Notes under the pieces: model-generated
Databases searched by the model: none
What the model saw: the letters and a program-made list of their open reading frames with translations, nothing else
Told to the model about the DNA's origin: nothing
In this document: positions 18,496 through 30,633 of the stretch, piece by piece
Layout of the letters: the number at the start of each line of letters is the position of its first letter
Numbering within the stretch: position 1 is the first letter of the stretch
Program-made: the position numbers and the translations under genes
Source: Cobetia sp. cqz5-12
GTDB lineage: Bacteria > Pseudomonadota > Gammaproteobacteria > Pseudomonadales > Halomonadaceae
Assembly (NCBI RefSeq): GCF_016495405.1
Contig: NZ_CP044522.1
Location: 3,085,638-3,149,637, forward strand
Length of the DNA: 64,000 nt
Direction: 5' to 3'

Positions 18496-18533
18496 ACGAC
18501 AAGCCCCCGCCAATGGCGGGGGCTTGTCGTTTC
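18496..18533. terminator. Bidirectional terminator after nudE
   Basis: ACGACAAGCCCCCGCC (18496-18511) pairs perfectly with 18515-18530 over a 3-base loop, followed by TTC. It sits between convergent nudE and the gene at 18630. Confidence 0.88.
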
Positions 18534-18629
18534 ACTCGCGATGCACTCAAGCAAGTCGTGCTGGCAACTCGTTCAGGCACCGCAAGATCCATTGCGGGTC
18601 TGGCCCGAGACCAGACCGTCAAGACATGC

Positions 18630-18989
18630 TTATTCAGTCTTCATGCTGCCATCGGCGGTATTGGCCGAACCGGATTCCGGGCTGACGCCCATGTGGTCTT
18701 CGCCCTTGTCCATCACCTTGCCGTGCTTGGCGGACTCGGACTGTGCAGTACCGCCTTCCACCATCATGGAATCCTTCTTGGTGTTGGCAGAGCCACTCTC
18801 GGTGTTGCGTTCGGCGTCGTCATGCACCTTGCCATCTTCATGACCCGCAGCAGTGCCGCCTTCTACCATGGTGGAATGAGCGCCGGTATTGGCGGAACCG
18901 GTGTTGCTGGATTCGTGGTGCTCGGCATAGGCAGCAGTGGTCGGCAGTGCCAGGGCAGTCGCGAAAAGTGCAGCAGTCAGCTTGTTCAT
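18630..18989 (-). CDS. Small secreted protein with GSANT/MVEGGTA repeats, function unknown
   Basis: I do not recognise a named family. The 119-residue protein starts at 18989, where GGAGG lies 7 bp upstream, and begins with a clear signal peptide (MNKLTAALFATALALPTTAAYA, in positions 1-22). The mature part is hydrophilic and repetitive. GSANT occurs at 31-35, 66-70 and 107-111; MVEGGTA occurs at 41-47 and 76-82; and (D/H)GKV at 52-55 and 89-92. These give two full units of 35-41 residues and a truncated third. It has no Cys and many Glu, Asp, His and Ser. It is probably periplasmic or secreted. Frames extending upstream to 19115 lack support. Confidence 0.8.
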   Translation of the reverse strand: MNKLTAALFATALALPTTAAYAEHHESSNTGSANTGAHSTMVEGGTAAGHEDGKVHDDAERNTESGSANTKKDSMMVEGGTAQSESAKHGKVMDKGEDHMGVSPESGSANTADGSMKTE

Positions 18990-19634
18990 GATCCATCCTC
19001 CAGTAGCGGTCTGTTGCAAGAGACGAGCAGATGATTCGCTCGGCCGTTGCCGGTAAGCCTTCAAGAATCCCGAGACTGGATGTCTCGAGCTCCAGGCTCC
19101 ACAAGACGCGTTCATCCTATCTCAGCGACGTCTTGTGGTACTGCGTCAAATCCTTGCGGCGCATGGTTCAAACACCCTTGAGCGTCGGCTACTTTGTAGA
19201 GCAATCTTCAAAACCGTCACCAGAGTTGTACCCGAACCTGCTGGTGTCACTCTTGACGAAAGCGCCAATCTGCCGAGGCGTGTTGCGTCACATGCGCCCT
19301 GGTGCCTAAAGATATGGAACTACAGGGCCAGACTTTCAAGCTGAGAAGGGAAAGAAAAATATCTTTCTTCCCGATTTCCTATACAAGAGTGAGATATCGG
19401 CTCGCGTTTAATTAGCGCCCATATGGGCTTCTGGCCGCTCAGCAGGCGGCTTGCCGCACACCGATTGTCTGATGCCATGCGTCAAGCGGCGCAAGATGTC
19501 TTGCAGTATTTTACTCAACGAAACATTTTGTAACCCTATGACTCCATGACATCGCCCATTTCTGCGGTCATCGGCAGTGGTCGCCACACCTCCCTCTGCA
19601 GGCACCGCCACCACCTGAATGACAGGAGACTCAC
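18990..19634. other. Gene-free stretch before the YjgR-like gene
   Basis: These about 645 bp carry only short frames without family features or good ribosome binding sites. The part from 19300 to 19560 is clearly richer in A+T than the surroundings, including a short hairpin AAAGAAAAATATCTTTCTTC at about 19351-19370. I cannot assign a gene or RNA to it. Confidence 0.4.
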
Positions 19635-21203
19635 ATGCCAGACGTGCTGATCGGGGGACTCGCAGGACAGGGACCCAAGGGCCACATCACGCTAGCCGGG
19701 GCACTGGCCAATCGTCACGGTCTGGTCGCCGGCGCGACAGGTACCGGCAAGACCGTCACGTTGCAGGTGCTGGCAGAAGAGTTTTCGCGCATGGGAGTGC
19801 CGGTGTTCACCGCCGACGTCAAGGGCGACCTCTCGGGCATTGCCGCGGCGGGTGCCCCGCATCCACGCGTCGATGAACGCCTCGCCAGCCTCGGCATCAA
19901 TGACTGGCAGCCTCAGGCCGCGCCCGTCAGGCTGTGGGATCTGTTCGGCAAGAGCGGGCATGCGGTGCGCGCCAGCGTGGCTTCCATGGGGCCTGAGCTG
20001 ATGTCGACCCTGCTGGAATTGAACGACACCCAGAGTGGCCTGATGTACCTGGCCTTCGATCATGCCGAGCGTGAAGGACTGGAGCTGATCGACCTCAAGG
20101 ACCTGATCAGCCTGCTCAAGCATATCGAGCGTGAACGCGAATGCTTCGAGGAGCGCTATGGCAGTGTCAGCCCCCAGAGCCTCGGTGCCATGCTGCGCCG
20201 GGTGCATGTACTGGCCACCCAGGGCGGCGAGCGCTTCTTCGCCGAACCGGCGCTCGACATCAATGACATGCTGGCGACCACGGGCGAGGGAGACCAGACA
20301 CGCGGCTTCATCAATCTGCTCGATGGGCGTGAGTTGATGCAGAGTCCCCGCCTCTATACCACCTTTCTGCTGTGGTTCCTGTCGACGCTCTTTCGCACCC
20401 TCCCCGAACGCGGCGATGCCGATCGCCCGGTGCTGGTGTTCTTCTTCGATGAGGCTCACCTGCTGTTCGACGCCGCACCCAAGGCATTGCTTGAGCGTCT
20501 TGAGCAGACGGTGCGCCTGATTCGCTCCAAGGGGGTCGGCGTCTACTTCGTGACCCAATCCCCCGCCGACATCCCCGATGACGTGCTCGGCCAGCTGGGT
20601 AACAGGATCCAGCATGCCCTGCGCGCCTTCACTCCACGCGACCAGAAAGCCGTCAAGACCGCTGCCGAGACCTTCCGCCCCAACCCGGCCCTCGATACGG
20701 CTCAGGTAATCACGGAGCTGGGCGTGGGCGAGGCACTGGTCTCGGTGCTCGACAGCAAGGGCACGCCCACCCAGGTGGAGCGCACCTTGATCGCGCCGCC
20801 GCGTGGGCGGATAGGCCCGTTGAGTGACAGCGAGCGCACAGCGTTGCTGGCAAGCTCATCACTGGCCGGTCGCTATGATGAGGTGATAGATCGTGAATCG
20901 GCTCACGAGCGTCTCGAGGCGCAACTGACGAGCTCGGCGACGGCCCAGGTTCGGCCACAGGAGACACCAGCGGCAACGCCTGACACCACGCCGTCTACTG
21001 CAGAACATGATGGAAGCGCTCAAGCCGCTGCCAGCCGCGACTCCGAGCAAACAAGTCCGGTGGCCGAAAGCGCCCCACGCTCCGGTGGCAGGCAGCGTCA
21101 GGGCGTCATGGAGACCCTGCTCAAGTCCGTGATGCGCGCCTTGGGGTCACAGCTGGGACGGACCCTGATTCGCAGCCTGCTGCGCTCCTTCACTCGCCGC
21201 TGA
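19635..21203 (+). CDS. YjgR-type HerA-like ATPase (DUF853)
   Basis: This 522-residue P-loop ATPase of the HerA/FtsK-like superfamily matches the YjgR/DUF853 group. Walker A is GATGTGKT (33-40). The following FTADVKGDLSGIA block and Walker B VLVFFFDEAHLLFDAAPKALL (about 262-282) are diagnostic, as is GVGVYFVTQSPADIPDDVLGQLGNRIQHALRAFTP. Residues about 425-490 form a low-complexity Thr/Ala/Glu linker, and a basic tail with SVMRALGSQLGRTLIRSLLR ends the protein. Its cellular role is not established. AGGAGA precedes the ATG at a good distance. A long hairpin follows. Confidence 0.9.
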   Translation: MPDVLIGGLAGQGPKGHITLAGALANRHGLVAGATGTGKTVTLQVLAEEFSRMGVPVFTADVKGDLSGIAAAGAPHPRVDERLASLGINDWQPQAAPVRLWDLFGKSGHAVRASVASMGPELMSTLLELNDTQSGLMYLAFDHAEREGLELIDLKDLISLLKHIERERECFEERYGSVSPQSLGAMLRRVHVLATQGGERFFAEPALDINDMLATTGEGDQTRGFINLLDGRELMQSPRLYTTFLLWFLSTLFRTLPERGDADRPVLVFFFDEAHLLFDAAPKALLERLEQTVRLIRSKGVGVYFVTQSPADIPDDVLGQLGNRIQHALRAFTPRDQKAVKTAAETFRPNPALDTAQVITELGVGEALVSVLDSKGTPTQVERTLIAPPRGRIGPLSDSERTALLASSSLAGRYDEVIDRESAHERLEAQLTSSATAQVRPQETPAATPDTTPSTAEHDGSAQAAASRDSEQTSPVAESAPRSGGRQRQGVMETLLKSVMRALGSQLGRTLIRSLLRSFTRR

Positions 21204-21333
21204 GGCTCGCTCCTTTCAGTCTGATACCACGCCAACAGCCTGCCGACTCGCCAACAGCCTGAAGCGCTCCTTGGCAAATAGAAGCTTCCCCCGGCAAGCA
21301 AGCTCTCGAGACTGAGAGACTCATCCTTCACGA

Positions 21334-21383
21334 AAAGCAGGACATCACCCATGGTCATTTGACCATGGGTGATGTCCTGCTTT
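21334..21383 (+). terminator. Very long perfect hairpin after yjgR-like gene
   Basis: A 24-bp perfect inverted repeat (21334-21357 with 21360-21383) has a central two-base gap and AAA/TTT at its base. It is a probable terminator in the 322-bp gap before the small ORF. Confidence 0.8.
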
Positions 21384-21525
21384 CGCTATCCAAGGCTGCT
21401 GACATCATATCGTCGCGCAAACTTCATTCGCTCTCGGCAAGGAGACGCCATACTGATGATTGCTGCTTACCGGCAGCACACCATGACACACACGCGCTTG
21501 CCACTACTCTCGGGGAGACTTGACG

Positions 21526-21648
21526 ATGTGCATGAGCAATGAAGCATTGGAATTGTGGCTGAACGACAACTGGTTCTCGATCGAACTGGCGTTGGAAGCC
21601 ATCGATATGGATGCGACAGCGGAACCTCAGCTGGCAGAAGCCGCCTGA
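21526..21648 (+). CDS. Small ORF of 40 residues, unknown function
   Basis: This short frame reads MCMSNEALELWLNDNWFSIE and continues to LAEAA, with net negative charge and an amphipathic central helix (NDNWFSIELALEAIDMD). GGGGAG lies about 8 bp upstream of the ATG at 21526; a second in-frame ATG is at 21532. The next feature on the strand is a strong terminator at 21802, which makes a short independent transcription unit plausible. I recognise no family. It could also be a fortuitous frame over a regulatory RNA. Confidence 0.45.
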   Translation: MCMSNEALELWLNDNWFSIELALEAIDMDATAEPQLAEAA

Positions 21649-21801
21649 GCCAACAACGATACGCATGACAACAGCGGGATCCTGCCTGCCCCACCGGTGA
21701 CATCAGGTGTGAAACGGCACAGGACACGGATGACAGGACAAGCGGCACACAGACTCTGCCACGCATGACGACGCATCATGGTGGGCAGAGAAAGAACTTG
21801 T

Positions 21802-21845
21802 CGGGGAGGCCGTCGATCAGCCATCGACCGGCCTCCCCGTTTCTT
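21802..21845 (+). terminator. Terminator downstream of the small ORF
   Basis: GGGGAGGCCG-TCGAT pairs with ATCGACCGGCCTCCCC (one bulged base), followed by GTTTCTTTT. The rest of the 385-bp gap up to 22033 shows no gene. Confidence 0.88.
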
Positions 21846-22033
21846 TTGTGGCTCTACCAGATTCACGACCTGACATGTCTCTAATCCAGCCGCACCTCGA
21901 AAAGCCCCACCAGTCTTACGTGTATGAACAGTTGATTTCCTGGCCCGGCAAAGCACCCGTTCATCGCTCTCAACCGCCATACTCACTGTTTGGTCATTTC
22001 CTCTCCCCGCAACATGCAAGATAAGGATGTCAC

Positions 22034-23647
22034 ATGCTGCCCACCCCGCCCGCACGGCCACCCTCCTCGGGGTACTCGAGTCCAGTTGATACCCCAGAGC
22101 TCTCACCACAAGCCGCCGCCGCGACTGTCTTCCTCAATGAGAATCTCGGGCCTGCCCAGCTGCAAGCGTTGTTTACCCTGACACTCGCGCCTGCGGGTAC
22201 CTTCAGCGAACAGCTCAGAGAGTACCTGGTGACCGCTTGCCGCCTGCTGGGGATGACCACCGGCATCCTCGGCCACGCTGAGGCCAATCGCTATGAAATC
22301 ATGGCGGCGGTCAACCCGCCGCCCGGCAAGGTCGAGGGCGCGATCGCACCGCTGAACGAGACCTTCTGCAATGAAGTCGTTGAGCAGGCAGGCTGCATCG
22401 CCTACGCCAATATCGCGACCACGCCAGCACTCGAGGCTCATCCGGCCCTCAAGTCGATGCCCTTCCAGAGCTACATCGCCGCCCCGGTATGGACCGAAGG
22501 CCGTCTGACCGGCACCGTCTGCTTCGGCGACAACTCACCGCGCGCGGCAGATTTCAGCGTCAGCGATCGTGCACTGGTCGAGACACTGGCCAGCCTGCTG
22601 GGAGGCTTGATCGATCGTGAGAATGCGCGCAAGCGGCTGACTAGTGAACTGAGCAACCTGCGCCTCGCCTACCAGGAGATGGAGCTGCTGTTCTCGCGCT
22701 GCCAGCTCCCGATGGCGATCATGGACTTCCATGGCCATTGGACACGTCTCAATCCGGCGCTGGCCCAACTGCTGGGGACGGAGAGGAGTGAACTGCAGCG
22801 CGGCGCGCTGGAGGATGTCTCCCACCCTGCTGACATGCAGGCCTGTCAGGAGGCGCTTCTGGCCATGCAGGCCGGCGAGATCACCCACTTCGAGCAGCCG
22901 CATCGCTATCTGGGCAGACAGGGGCAGATCATCGAAGTCATGCTGCATCTGGATGTGATCGACAGCCACTCCGGCGTCATTCTCAGCCAGCACCAGGACC
23001 TCAGCGAGCAGCGCTCCCACGAGGAGAGCCTGGCCCGCATGCGGCACAAGCTGGCCAGCATGGCGCCCCCGGGTCCGGCCGTGCCGTCGGTGCTGGACAA
23101 GCTGTTGCCCGCCGAGATCTTCGAGCAACAGCTGGATGGCGAGATAGCACGCAGTGCACGCCACGGGCAGCCACTGTCGATCCTGCTGCTCAACGTGGAT
23201 GCCTTTACCGACTTCAATCGCCAGTACGGCCGCGCCGCAGGAGACCGCGCACTGCAGCAGGTCTCCACCATCCTGCGCAACGCGACACGCAAGAGCGACC
23301 TGCTCAGCCAGCGTGATGATGGCTCGCTGATTGCGGTGCTGGGCCAGACAGATTCCAGCGGCGCCATCATCCTCGCCGAGCGCGTCCGCCATGCCACGGC
23401 AGAACTGCATGGTCTCGACGGGCCGGTCACCTGCAGCATCGGGCTGACCTGCTATCACCCGGCGCCCGATACGCTCACGCTGGCCAACCGGCTCGAGCTC
23501 TGCGAGCGCGCCCAGCACGCACTCAAGAAGGCCAAACGCCAGGGACGCAATCGCGTGCGCTTCCTGGAGCTTGAGCCGGTCATTCCGACGGACACCTTCG
23601 CAAGCCCCCAGGCCCCGAGCGGCTTCCCCTCGCCCGACCTGCCCTGA
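22034..23647 (+). CDS. GAF-PAS-GGDEF-like protein with degenerate GGDEF signature
   Basis: This 537-residue cytoplasmic signalling protein has three domains: a GAF domain (about 55-195, with FCNEVVEQAGCIAYANI and SYIAAPVWTEGRLTGTVCFGD), a PAS domain (about 215-325) and a GGDEF-fold domain (about 365-520). In the last domain the usual GGDEF signature is replaced by DGSLI (429-433, in SQRDDGSLIAVLG), while the metal-binding Asp389 (LLNVDAFTDFNRQYGR) and AAGDRALQQV remain. It is therefore probably not an active diguanylate cyclase and may bind GTP or a partner instead. AAGGAT lies 5 bp before the ATG. No transmembrane segment is visible. Confidence 0.88.
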   Translation: MLPTPPARPPSSGYSSPVDTPELSPQAAAATVFLNENLGPAQLQALFTLTLAPAGTFSEQLREYLVTACRLLGMTTGILGHAEANRYEIMAAVNPPPGKVEGAIAPLNETFCNEVVEQAGCIAYANIATTPALEAHPALKSMPFQSYIAAPVWTEGRLTGTVCFGDNSPRAADFSVSDRALVETLASLLGGLIDRENARKRLTSELSNLRLAYQEMELLFSRCQLPMAIMDFHGHWTRLNPALAQLLGTERSELQRGALEDVSHPADMQACQEALLAMQAGEITHFEQPHRYLGRQGQIIEVMLHLDVIDSHSGVILSQHQDLSEQRSHEESLARMRHKLASMAPPGPAVPSVLDKLLPAEIFEQQLDGEIARSARHGQPLSILLLNVDAFTDFNRQYGRAAGDRALQQVSTILRNATRKSDLLSQRDDGSLIAVLGQTDSSGAIILAERVRHATAELHGLDGPVTCSIGLTCYHPAPDTLTLANRLELCERAQHALKKAKRQGRNRVRFLELEPVIPTDTFASPQAPSGFPSPDLP

Positions 23648-23703
23648 GTGGCGCCTTTCGTGGATGCGGCCTGCCGCGGATGCCCTTCAGGCACATCCCC
23701 ATC

Positions 23704-23743
23704 AACGACAACGGCCACCCCGAAGGGTGGCCGTTGTCGTTTG
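23704..23743. terminator. Bidirectional terminator between GGDEF-like gene and ilvD
   Basis: AACGACAACGGCCACCC (23704-23720) pairs with GGGTGGCCGTTGTCGTT ending at 23742. It lies between convergent genes. Confidence 0.9.
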
Positions 23744-23817
23744 ACTCACACAGGCTTGCGCGGTGTCTCAGCGCAGAGGCCTGCTCAGAGACCGGGTCAG
23801 ATATCTGAAGCCGATTC

Positions 23818-25662
23818 TCAGTCCAGCTTGCTCAGGTCGCGCACGGCACCCTTGTCAGCAGAGGTCGCCAGCAAGGCATAGGCCTTGAGCGCGGCGGAGA
23901 CACGACGGTTGCGCTGGATGCTTGGCTTCCAGGCATCCTTGCCACGGGCATCCATCGCTTCACGGCGCTCATGCAGCTCGCTGTCGCTCAGCTTGACGTT
24001 GATGGTGCGGTTCGGGATGTCGATCAGAATGGTGTCGCCATGCTCGACCAGACCGATGGCACCGCCCGCCGCCGCTTCCGGAGACGCGTGGCCGATGGAC
24101 AGGCCCGAGGTACCGCCGGAAAAACGGCCGTCGGTGAGCAGCGCACACGCCTTGCCCAGCCCCTTGGACTTGAGATAGGACGTCGGGTAGAGCATTTCCT
24201 GCATGCCCGGTCCGCCCTTCGGCCCTTCGTAGCGGATGATCACGACGTCGCCTTCCTTGACCTTGTCGGCCAGGATGTCTTCCACCGCCTGATCCTGGGA
24301 CTCGCAGACGTAGGCACGGCCTTCGAAGACCAGGATGGAGTCATCGACGCCAGCGGTCTTCACCACGCAACCATCCAGGGCGATGTTGCCGTACAGCACG
24401 GCCAGGCCGCCCTGAGTGGAGAAGCAATGGTCGTAATCGCGGATACAGCCCTGGGCGCGATCACCATCCAGGCTCGGCCAGCGCGCGCTCTGCGAGAAGG
24501 CGGTCTGGGTCGGAATACCGCCCGGCCCGGCGCGATAGAACTCGACGACTTCATCAGTGGGCGAACGCATGATGTCCCACTCTTCCAGCGCCGCAGACAG
24601 CGAGTCGCCATAGACGGTCGGCACTGAGGTATCCAGCACACCGGCACGATCCAGCTCGCCCAGAATCCCCATGATGCCGCCGGCACGATGGACATCCTCG
24701 ATGTGATATTTCTGGGTGTTCGGCGCCACCTTGCACATCTGCGGCACGCTGTGGGACAGCTTGTCGATGTCGGACATGGTGAAGTCGACACCGGCTTCCT
24801 GAGCGGCGGCCAGCAGGTGCAGGATGGTGTTGGTCGAGCCACCCATGGCGATATCCAGCGTCATCGCGTTGGCGAAGGCGGCGCGGGAGCCGATGGCACG
24901 CGGCAACAGGTGCTCTTCGTTGCCTTCGTAGTAACGGCGCGCCAGCTCGACGATGCGATGCCCGGCGTTCTCGAACAGACGACGACGATCGGAGTGAGTG
25001 GCCAGTACGGTGCCGTTGCCCGGCAATGCCAGACCCAGCGCTTCCATCAGGCAGTTCATGGAGTTGGCCGTGAACATGCCCGAGCAGCTGCCACAGGTCG
25101 GGCAGGCGCTGCGCTCGATCTCGGCAACCGTCTCGTCGTCGACGCTGTCATCGGCGGCGATGACCATGGCATCGACCAGATCGAGGCCGTGATCCAGCAG
25201 CTTGGTCTTGCCGGCTTCCATCGGGCCGCCGGAGACGAAGATGACCGGGATATTGAGGCGCATGGCGGCCATCAGCATCCCCGGGGTGATCTTGTCACAG
25301 TTGGAGATGCACACCAGCGCATCCGCACAGTGGGCATTCACCATGTATTCGACGCTATCGGCAATCAGGTCACGCGACGGCAGCGAATACAGCATGCCGT
25401 CGTGGCCCATGGCGATGCCATCATCGACCGCGATGGTGTTGAATTCCTTGGCGACGCCGCCGGCCTTCTCGATCTCGCGCGCGACCAGCTGACCCATGTC
25501 CTTGAGGTGGACGTGGCCCGGCACGAACTGGGTGAAGGAGTTGGCAACGGCGATGATCGGCTTCTGGAAGTCGCCATCTTTCATGCCGGTGGCGCGCCAC
25601 AGGGCGCGAGCGCCGGCCATGTTACGACCTGCGGTGGTCGTACGGGAGCGATACTCTGGCAT
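23818..25662 (-). CDS. ilvD: Dihydroxy-acid dehydratase
   Basis: IlvD dehydrates 2,3-dihydroxy acids to 2-keto acids, the third shared step of isoleucine and valine biosynthesis; it carries an Fe-S cluster. The 614-residue length is standard. The cluster and metal ligands appear in [11 protein letters not shown] and [19 protein letters not shown], and the C-terminal block [24 protein letters not shown] is intact. The start [24 protein letters not shown] is canonical. No other ilv gene is adjacent. It is convergent with the GGDEF-like gene. Confidence 0.97.
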   Translation of the reverse strand: MPEYRSRTTTAGRNMAGARALWRATGMKDGDFQKPIIAVANSFTQFVPGHVHLKDMGQLVAREIEKAGGVAKEFNTIAVDDGIAMGHDGMLYSLPSRDLIADSVEYMVNAHCADALVCISNCDKITPGMLMAAMRLNIPVIFVSGGPMEAGKTKLLDHGLDLVDAMVIAADDSVDDETVAEIERSACPTCGSCSGMFTANSMNCLMEALGLALPGNGTVLATHSDRRRLFENAGHRIVELARRYYEGNEEHLLPRAIGSRAAFANAMTLDIAMGGSTNTILHLLAAAQEAGVDFTMSDIDKLSHSVPQMCKVAPNTQKYHIEDVHRAGGIMGILGELDRAGVLDTSVPTVYGDSLSAALEEWDIMRSPTDEVVEFYRAGPGGIPTQTAFSQSARWPSLDGDRAQGCIRDYDHCFSTQGGLAVLYGNIALDGCVVKTAGVDDSILVFEGRAYVCESQDQAVEDILADKVKEGDVVIIRYEGPKGGPGMQEMLYPTSYLKSKGLGKACALLTDGRFSGGTSGLSIGHASPEAAAGGAIGLVEHGDTILIDIPNRTINVKLSDSELHERREAMDARGKDAWKPSIQRNRRVSAALKAYALLATSADKGAVRDLSKLD

Positions 25663-26090
25663 GGTGTCCTCGTCAATAGTGCTTGGCCGCTCTCCTGTGC
25701 GAAGAGGGACTGATTCATGGAATCGCGCCTGGCAGGGTCAAACTGACGCCGCGCTTCTGCGCAATCCGCTGCAGAATCACTCCGAACGGGAGCGGCTTCT
25801 GTTTTGGTCAGGCGGCGCCCCGCACGGGGTACGCACACCTGGTGTCCAGAGGAGACGCGTACCTCATGGGTCTACGCTGTCAGCCTGGGGACAATTCTGT
25901 CATGTACCGCCCCCGCTTGCCTACCAGATAGCACCGCCCACGCCATCAGCAGCCCCGAAAGATGCCGACAGGCGCCGACAGCGTTGAATGAAGCGGCCTC
26001 TAGCGTGGGCCTGTGGCGGGAGGCGCTGATTACACTGAAGGACGACACATCAGGCAATGCCAGACACCCCACAAGGAACAGGAGTCACCC
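25663..26090. other. Divergent intergenic region between ilvD and the DUF1508 gene
   Basis: These about 428 bp contain only unsupported short frames. They should carry the ilvD promoter and the promoter of the DUF1508 gene. I see no leader-peptide attenuator or riboswitch. Confidence 0.4.
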
Positions 26091-26432
26091 ATGGCCGGAA
26101 AATTCGTCATCACTCGGGGCAAGGACAGCAAGTTCTACTTTGCACTGAAGGCAGGCAACGGCGAGAAGATCCTGCAGAGTCAGGGCTATGCCGACAAGCG
26201 CGGCTGCCTGAACGGCGTGGAGTCCGTGCGCAAGAATGCCGTCGAAGAAAAACGCTTCACCCGGGAAGTCGCCAAGGACGGACGTTTCTATTTCACCTTG
26301 CTGGCCGCCAACAGCCAGCAGATCGGTCGCAGTCAGATGTACAAGTCGGAATCCGGCCGCGACAACGGCATCGCCAGCGTCGGGCGCAATGCCGCTGAGG
26401 CGGCCGTGCTGGAACAGCTCGATACCGCCTGA
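26091..26432 (+). CDS. DUF1508 (YegP/UPF0339) protein with two tandem domains
   Basis: This 113-residue protein has two copies of the DUF1508 fold: residues 1-52 (KFVITRGKDSKFYFALKAGN, then EKILQSQGYADKRGCLNGVESVRKNA) and residues 53-108 (RFTREVAKDGRFYFTLLAAN, then SQMYKSESGRDNGIASVGRNA). The family is widespread and small, and its function is not established. The ATG at 26091 has AGGAG 6 bp upstream; a frame extending to 26013 lacks such a site. It is followed by a strong bidirectional terminator facing lon. Confidence 0.92.
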   Translation: MAGKFVITRGKDSKFYFALKAGNGEKILQSQGYADKRGCLNGVESVRKNAVEEKRFTREVAKDGRFYFTLLAANSQQIGRSQMYKSESGRDNGIASVGRNAAEAAVLEQLDTA

Positions 26433-26474
26433 ATGCCCGCGAGCATGCGCCTGCCTACACACGACGCCCCACTG

Positions 26475-26516
26475 AAAAGCAGAAGCCCCGCCGATTGGCG
26501 GGGCTTCTGCTTTTCG
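26475..26516. terminator. Bidirectional terminator between DUF1508 gene and lon
   Basis: AAAAGCAGAAGCCCCGCC (26475-26492) and its complement (26497-26514) form a perfect 18-bp stem with loop GATT and A4/T4 ends. Confidence 0.95.
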
Positions 26517-26550
26517 TCGGATGTCGCCATCCATTCTGCGCCGTGCGCTG

Positions 26551-29001
<2,451 letters not shown>

Positions 29002-29134
29002 GCAACCCTCATGAAACCAGGCCTCGGTTGAGGCGATCATCTCCCCCAATGCGGCCAGTGAGCCACTTTATCAAGGCACGCTTGCCGCGCCGGAGGCGCA
29101 ACGCTGCGTGTTCAGGGTGGCACGAGATGCGCCC

Positions 29135-29180
29135 CCGGAAACGACAATGCCCGCCATGAGGCGGGCATTGTCGTTTCCGG
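29135..29180 (-). terminator. Terminator after the DUF945 gene
   Basis: A perfect 21-bp stem (29135-29155 with 29160-29180) has loop ATGA. It lies between the DUF945 stop codon and the lon start on the same strand, separating the two units. Confidence 0.88.
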
Positions 29181-29237
29181 CATACTGCGCGGCGCGGTAT
29201 CTCTGAGCTTTCGTGACACCGGCGCCTCGCATCTCCC

Positions 29238-30518
29238 TCAGTAGATCGGGGTGCCGTTGATCCTCACGCTGTCACCATCGATCTCGACCACGAGGTTGCG
29301 GTCGGCTGCCTGCGGAGAGACACCCGCCATCATGGCCATCATCGGCGGTACATTGCGGAATTCGAAACGCCCGCTCAGACGGTTTAGGAAGGCCTGCTGA
29401 CCCGGTACGGTCTGCAGCTCCTGGATGGTCAGGTCAGTGATATCGGCACCATCGAGAATCATCTGGCCATCCCCCTGCATGTCGACACCGAAGGCATCGC
29501 TCTTGGCATTCAGCGATTCCAGCGTAATGCGCGGAGAGGTGCTCAGCATGGTGAACAGCGGCGCTTCGACCTTCTCGAGCATGGCGACCTGCTGCGCTTC
29601 GCTCAGCTCCTCGAACGGCTTGCCCGCTTCTTCCAGCAAGCCCTGCAGCTGGGTGATGAAGTCATAGACGGCTGCGCCCTGCAGACGATCGATCGAGATG
29701 GACACATCACCGCTGGCCATCTGCTGATCACCCGCGCTGACATCCTGCACCGACAGCTTCATCAGATAGCGCAGCTCGGTCGGGTCCAGGCGCGTTTCGC
29801 CGCTGTAACGGATATCGCTGGCGACCACTGGCGGCTGACCGGTGCCGTTGTCGATGGTCAAGGTGTCCAGCACGATCTTGTCGTCCTGGCGGAAGTCATT
29901 GTCCGCCCCGCGATAGATGCCGTTGAGGCTCAGGGTACCGACGCTGACCTTCTCGGCGCCATTGGTGATATCGAACGGCGTGATCTCGCCATCCACGGTG
30001 ATTTCCGGGGTATCACCGCCATCGTGGGAAGCCAGCAGTTCGCCGCCCTGGAAGTCGATGCGCGTGCCGCTCTCCGGGTCCTGCCAGTCGAAGGCCGGCA
30101 AGGTCAGGGTGGTGTCGCTGGCGCCGCTGAAGTTGTCGACGCTGCCATCGAAGGCGATCGCCTTGCCATCGCCGAGCACTTCGGCGAAGACGTCGCGTGA
30201 CGGCGTACCGTACAACACCTTGACGTTGCCCTTCATGCTGGTCGACAGCAGGCCGTGGCCGGCCTCATAAGGCAATACGATGCGCATGGGACCTTCACCG
30301 TCCCCGGTGGCGAGCTCCATCTCTACCCGGCCCGTGGAGCCGAACCAGCCGCTGTCGACCTCTTCACGGGTCGCCTTGATGTCAGAGCTCCTGTCGAGCT
30401 CTGCCACCATGCGGGCCATCTCATCTTCAAAACGCTGGCTCGAGTAAGCCACGCCGCCGACATAGCCGGCTGCCCCGATGACGACCACTGCCGTCACGGT
30501 TACCAGTCCCTTGCCCAT
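29238..30518 (-). CDS. DUF945 (YdgA-like) family protein
   Basis: This 426-residue protein has an N-terminal hydrophobic segment (LVTVTAVVVIGAAGYVGGVAYSS, uncleaved anchor or signal) and a long mostly beta extracytoplasmic part. The opening GxxYSSQRFEDEMARMVAEL and the TREEVDSGWFGSTGRVEMEL block match the YdgA/DUF945 group, whose members are inner-membrane-anchored periplasmic proteins of unclear role. It is the only gene of its unit and is bounded downstream by a strong hairpin. The pgpA gene ends 115 bp upstream on the same strand. Confidence 0.85.
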   Translation of the reverse strand: MGKGLVTVTAVVVIGAAGYVGGVAYSSQRFEDEMARMVAELDRSSDIKATREEVDSGWFGSTGRVEMELATGDGEGPMRIVLPYEAGHGLLSTSMKGNVKVLYGTPSRDVFAEVLGDGKAIAFDGSVDNFSGASDTTLTLPAFDWQDPESGTRIDFQGGELLASHDGGDTPEITVDGEITPFDITNGAEKVSVGTLSLNGIYRGADNDFRQDDKIVLDTLTIDNGTGQPPVVASDIRYSGETRLDPTELRYLMKLSVQDVSAGDQQMASGDVSISIDRLQGAAVYDFITQLQGLLEEAGKPFEELSEAQQVAMLEKVEAPLFTMLSTSPRITLESLNAKSDAFGVDMQGDGQMILDGADITDLTIQELQTVPGQQAFLNRLSGRFEFRNVPPMMAMMAGVSPQAADRNLVVEIDGDSVRINGTPIY

Positions 30519-30633
30519 CGCATTAACCCTTGTCCGTTATTGGAGCATCACACCGTCTGCGCGGTGCCTCTTGTCGCATCTGCTTCCATCAGTGAAACAC
30601 GTGCGTGAGCCTCGCCACCAAGGCAGCGAGACG

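Noticed and set aside
19408..19614. A 68-codon minus-strand frame in the AT-richer gap before the YjgR-like gene
   Set aside because: It has no ribosome binding site and no recognisable domain. The A+T bias of this gap fits a regulatory region better.
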